A stretch of DNA of 64,000 bases from Micromonospora foliorum (GTDB lineage: Bacteria > Actinomycetota > Actinomycetes > Mycobacteriales > Micromonosporaceae), in NCBI RefSeq assembly GCF_022229015.1, contig NZ_JAKKFF010000243.1:59349-123348 (forward strand), in the 5' to 3' direction. The first letter of the stretch is position 1. Each line of letters opens with the position of its first letter. The translations under genes and the position numbers were made by a program. The notes beneath the pieces were generated by a model. The model searched no databases. It worked only from the letters and a program-made list of their open reading frames with translations, and was not told where the DNA came from. Positions 62,526-64,000 of this stretch are shown one piece after another.

Positions 62526-63581
62526 CTACCGAAGGTGTCGGCTGCCGACCGCCAGCGCGGTGGCGAAGCTGGCCCAGGCGACCGTCTCGACCAATACGGC
62601 GTCGCCCTCGTGCCAGGCCCGGAACTCCGCGACGGTCTCCTCGTCGACCTGATACGACGCGAAGGCCGCCAGCAGGGCGAGCCGACCTGCGGACCGGTCG
62701 GGCTCCGGCAGGTCGGCGATTGCCCGCTCGCACCACTCGCGACTCAGGCCGGTGTCGGCGCCCTGCCAGGTGTCGAGGTGCGCGGCGACGAGCGCGCGCA
62801 CCCGCGGCGGGACCGACCGTTCCCCGGCGGCGGTGAAGGCGGCGTTGGCGCGGGCTACCGCATCCGCCACCGCCGGGTTGCCCAGCGCCCAGCCCGCCTC
62901 CGGCGGCAGGTCGGCCGCGGGTAGCAGGGACAGTGAGCGACCGGCCGGGTGCTCCTCGAGCAGGATGTCGTGCAGCAACCGGCTGACGCCGCGCTTCATC
63001 CTCCGCTTGGCCCGGGAGCCGAGCTGCGGTGGCAGCAGAAAACTCGACAGGAAGACGTTGACCATGCGGCTCAGGTAGTGGAACGCCACCACGACGCCCA
63101 CCAACTCGGCGCGCTCCGCCGGGGTGAGCGTCAGGTCGAACGCCGGGAAAGCCGCCGGCTGGTGGGCGACCCGCGCCCAGCCGGCGAGCGTACGCACCCG
63201 CGGATCCACGATGTCCTCGACCCGGTCGGCGACGATCGCCTCGGCGTCGTGCTCGGTCGACAGGTCGTACATCCCGGTGCTGTGCATGTCGACGCAGTAG
63301 GGGCAGATGTTGGCCACCGACACCGCCGACGCCACCGCCTCCTTGGCCAGCCGGTCGACGGCGCCACCGGTCATCAGCGGCTCGCGCATCAGCATCCAGT
63401 AGGCGGCGAGTGTCCGGGGGGCCGGCGAGTGCAGCAGCAGCGGCGGTACGACCAGACGCATCTCGTCGGTTGCCTGCCGGTAGACCTCGGCCACCAGACC
63501 GTCGGCTGCGGTGGGTGCGACAGGCGTCACGTACTTGACCTGGCGCTGAACGACCGACGAGACAACGCGGGCGGCGACCAT
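62526..63581 (-). CDS. AhpD/carboxymuconolactone-decarboxylase-like protein
   Basis: A 351-residue protein whose residues about 45-215 form an AhpD-like helical core. The full AhpD motif is seen: Glu81-X11-Cys93-X2-Cys96-X3-His100 (NICPYCVDMH), which in AhpD relays thiol reduction of peroxides. The C-terminal 130 residues (PAADLPPEAGWALGNPAVAD ... GRLALLAAFASYQ) have no AhpD counterpart I recognise but repeat in the next gene. GGAGGTAACC precedes the ATG. It lies directly upstream of the enediyne operon on the same strand. Role unknown; protection from, or redox handling of, a reactive intermediate is a guess. Confidence 0.8.
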   Translation of the reverse strand: MVAARVVSSVVQRQVKYVTPVAPTAADGLVAEVYRQATDEMRLVVPPLLLHSPAPRTLAAYWMLMREPLMTGGAVDRLAKEAVASAVSVANICPYCVDMHSTGMYDLSTEHDAEAIVADRVEDIVDPRVRTLAGWARVAHQPAAFPAFDLTLTPAERAELVGVVVAFHYLSRMVNVFLSSFLLPPQLGSRAKRRMKRGVSRLLHDILLEEHPAGRSLSLLPAADLPPEAGWALGNPAVADAVARANAAFTAAGERSVPPRVRALVAAHLDTWQGADTGLSREWCERAIADLPEPDRSAGRLALLAAFASYQVDEETVAEFRAWHEGDAVLVETVAWASFATALAVGSRHLR

Positions 63582-63618
63582 GGTTACCTCCGTTGAGGGT
63601 GTGGACGTCGCACTAGCA

Positions 63619-64000
63619 TCACGCCGGTGACGCCGCCGACCCCACTCCGAGCGTGCCGACCCGCAGCGCCGCCTTCATCGCCGCCCAGGAGGTGACCTCG
63701 ATCAGCTCGCGGTCGCCAACTCCCGTCGCCCGCAGCGCGTCGAAGTCGGCGTCGATCGACTGGTAGGGGCCGAACGCCGCCAGCAGGGCCAACCGGCCGG
63801 CGGGTTGGTCGGCCGGCGTGAGCGCCGAGACCGCCTCGCTCAACCAGCCGCGGTTGGCCCCGGGAGGCCGCCCGTCCCAGGCGTCCAGCCGATCGGTGAC
63901 CAGCGACCGCACCGGGCCGGGCACCGAACGCAGGCCCGCGCGGTCGAAGGCGGCGGCGGCCCGCGCGAACGCGTCGCCGATGCTCGGGCTGCCGGCGGCC
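63619..64000 (-). CDS. Second AhpD-like paralogue (C-terminal part only)
   Basis: The frame runs off the window; about 126 C-terminal residues are visible. They align without gaps of note to the end of the downstream neighbour: SVPGPVRSLVTDRLDAWDG against SVPPRVRALVAAHLDTWQG, and the common AGRLALLAAF-YQ block. The GTG at 63924 is internal, because the similarity continues upstream of it. The two genes are a tandem duplication 37 bases apart. The motif-bearing N-terminal half is outside the window. Confidence 0.8.
   Translation of the reverse strand, partial: AAGSPSIGDAFARAAAAFDRAGLRSVPGPVRSLVTDRLDAWDGRPPGANRGWLSEAVSALTPADQPAGRLALLAAFGPYQSIDADFDALRATGVGDRELIEVTSWAAMKAALRVGTLGVGSAASPA

Noticed and set aside
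1..64000. tRNA, rRNA, CRISPR, insertion sequence or prophage genes
   Set aside because: I found no cloverleaf, spaced direct repeats, transposase or integrase features on either strand by reading; short RNAs could still be missed.

Overview
The window is high-GC actinobacterial DNA: strong G/C third-position bias, GTG starts, many ATGA/GTGA stop-start overlaps, SARP, LuxR and MocR regulators, and an enediyne polyketide synthase. A Micromonosporaceae-type host (Micromonospora or a relative) fits best, but that is inference. I saw no rRNA, tRNA, CRISPR array or insertion sequence.

Layout. 1-13 kb: the 5' part of a secreted penicillin-acylase-type amidohydrolase; a LuxR-FAD monooxygenase-MarR unit whose LuxR-like protein is two HTH domains and nothing else; a large SARP/AfsR-type regulator; three alpha/beta-hydrolases, two of them exported paralogues facing each other across a strong hairpin; an NTF2-like protein; and a Tat-type exported serpin. 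13-21 kb: an rsbQ-rsbP energy-stress signalling pair, a MocR regulator divergent from a flavinylated BBE-type oxidase, a LURP-one-like protein, a secreted DUF1906 protein with a golvesin-like C-terminus, and a zinc alcohol dehydrogenase with an apparent AUC start codon.

21.7-36.6 kb is a complete L-rhamnose scavenging regulon: exported GH78 alpha-L-rhamnosidase, LacI regulator, CUT2 ABC transporter (ATPase, two permeases, binding lipoprotein), mutarotase, isomerase, fused aldolase/dehydrogenase and rhamnulokinase. Three near-identical 12-bp operator-like sites, TGAAACGATT(C/T)A, lie upstream of the rhamnosidase, the regulator and the transporter operon. 36.7-39.6 kb holds a small membrane protein, a P450-ferredoxin pair and a secreted lyase/lectin-like protein. 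39.8-51 kb is a GntR-controlled divergent catabolic locus (alpha/beta-hydrolase and DJ-1 protein one way; CUT1 ABC transporter with two ATPases, aldehyde dehydrogenase and iron alcohol dehydrogenase the other); its substrate is unknown.

51.1-64 kb, all on the minus strand, is the left end of an enediyne biosynthetic cluster. It runs unbV (E4) > unbU (E5) > pksE > E10 thioesterase > flavin reductase > P450, with every junction overlapping, so this is one translationally coupled operon. The PKS makes and the thioesterase releases the polyene precursor; UnbU and UnbV are conserved accessory proteins; the flavin reductase and P450 probably serve tailoring. The usual first cassette gene unbL (E3) is not beside unbV. 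In its place, beyond a 360-bp spacer full of inverted repeats, are two tandem AhpD-type proteins, the second cut by the window end. The rest of the cluster, including warhead tailoring and self-resistance, must lie beyond 64 kb.
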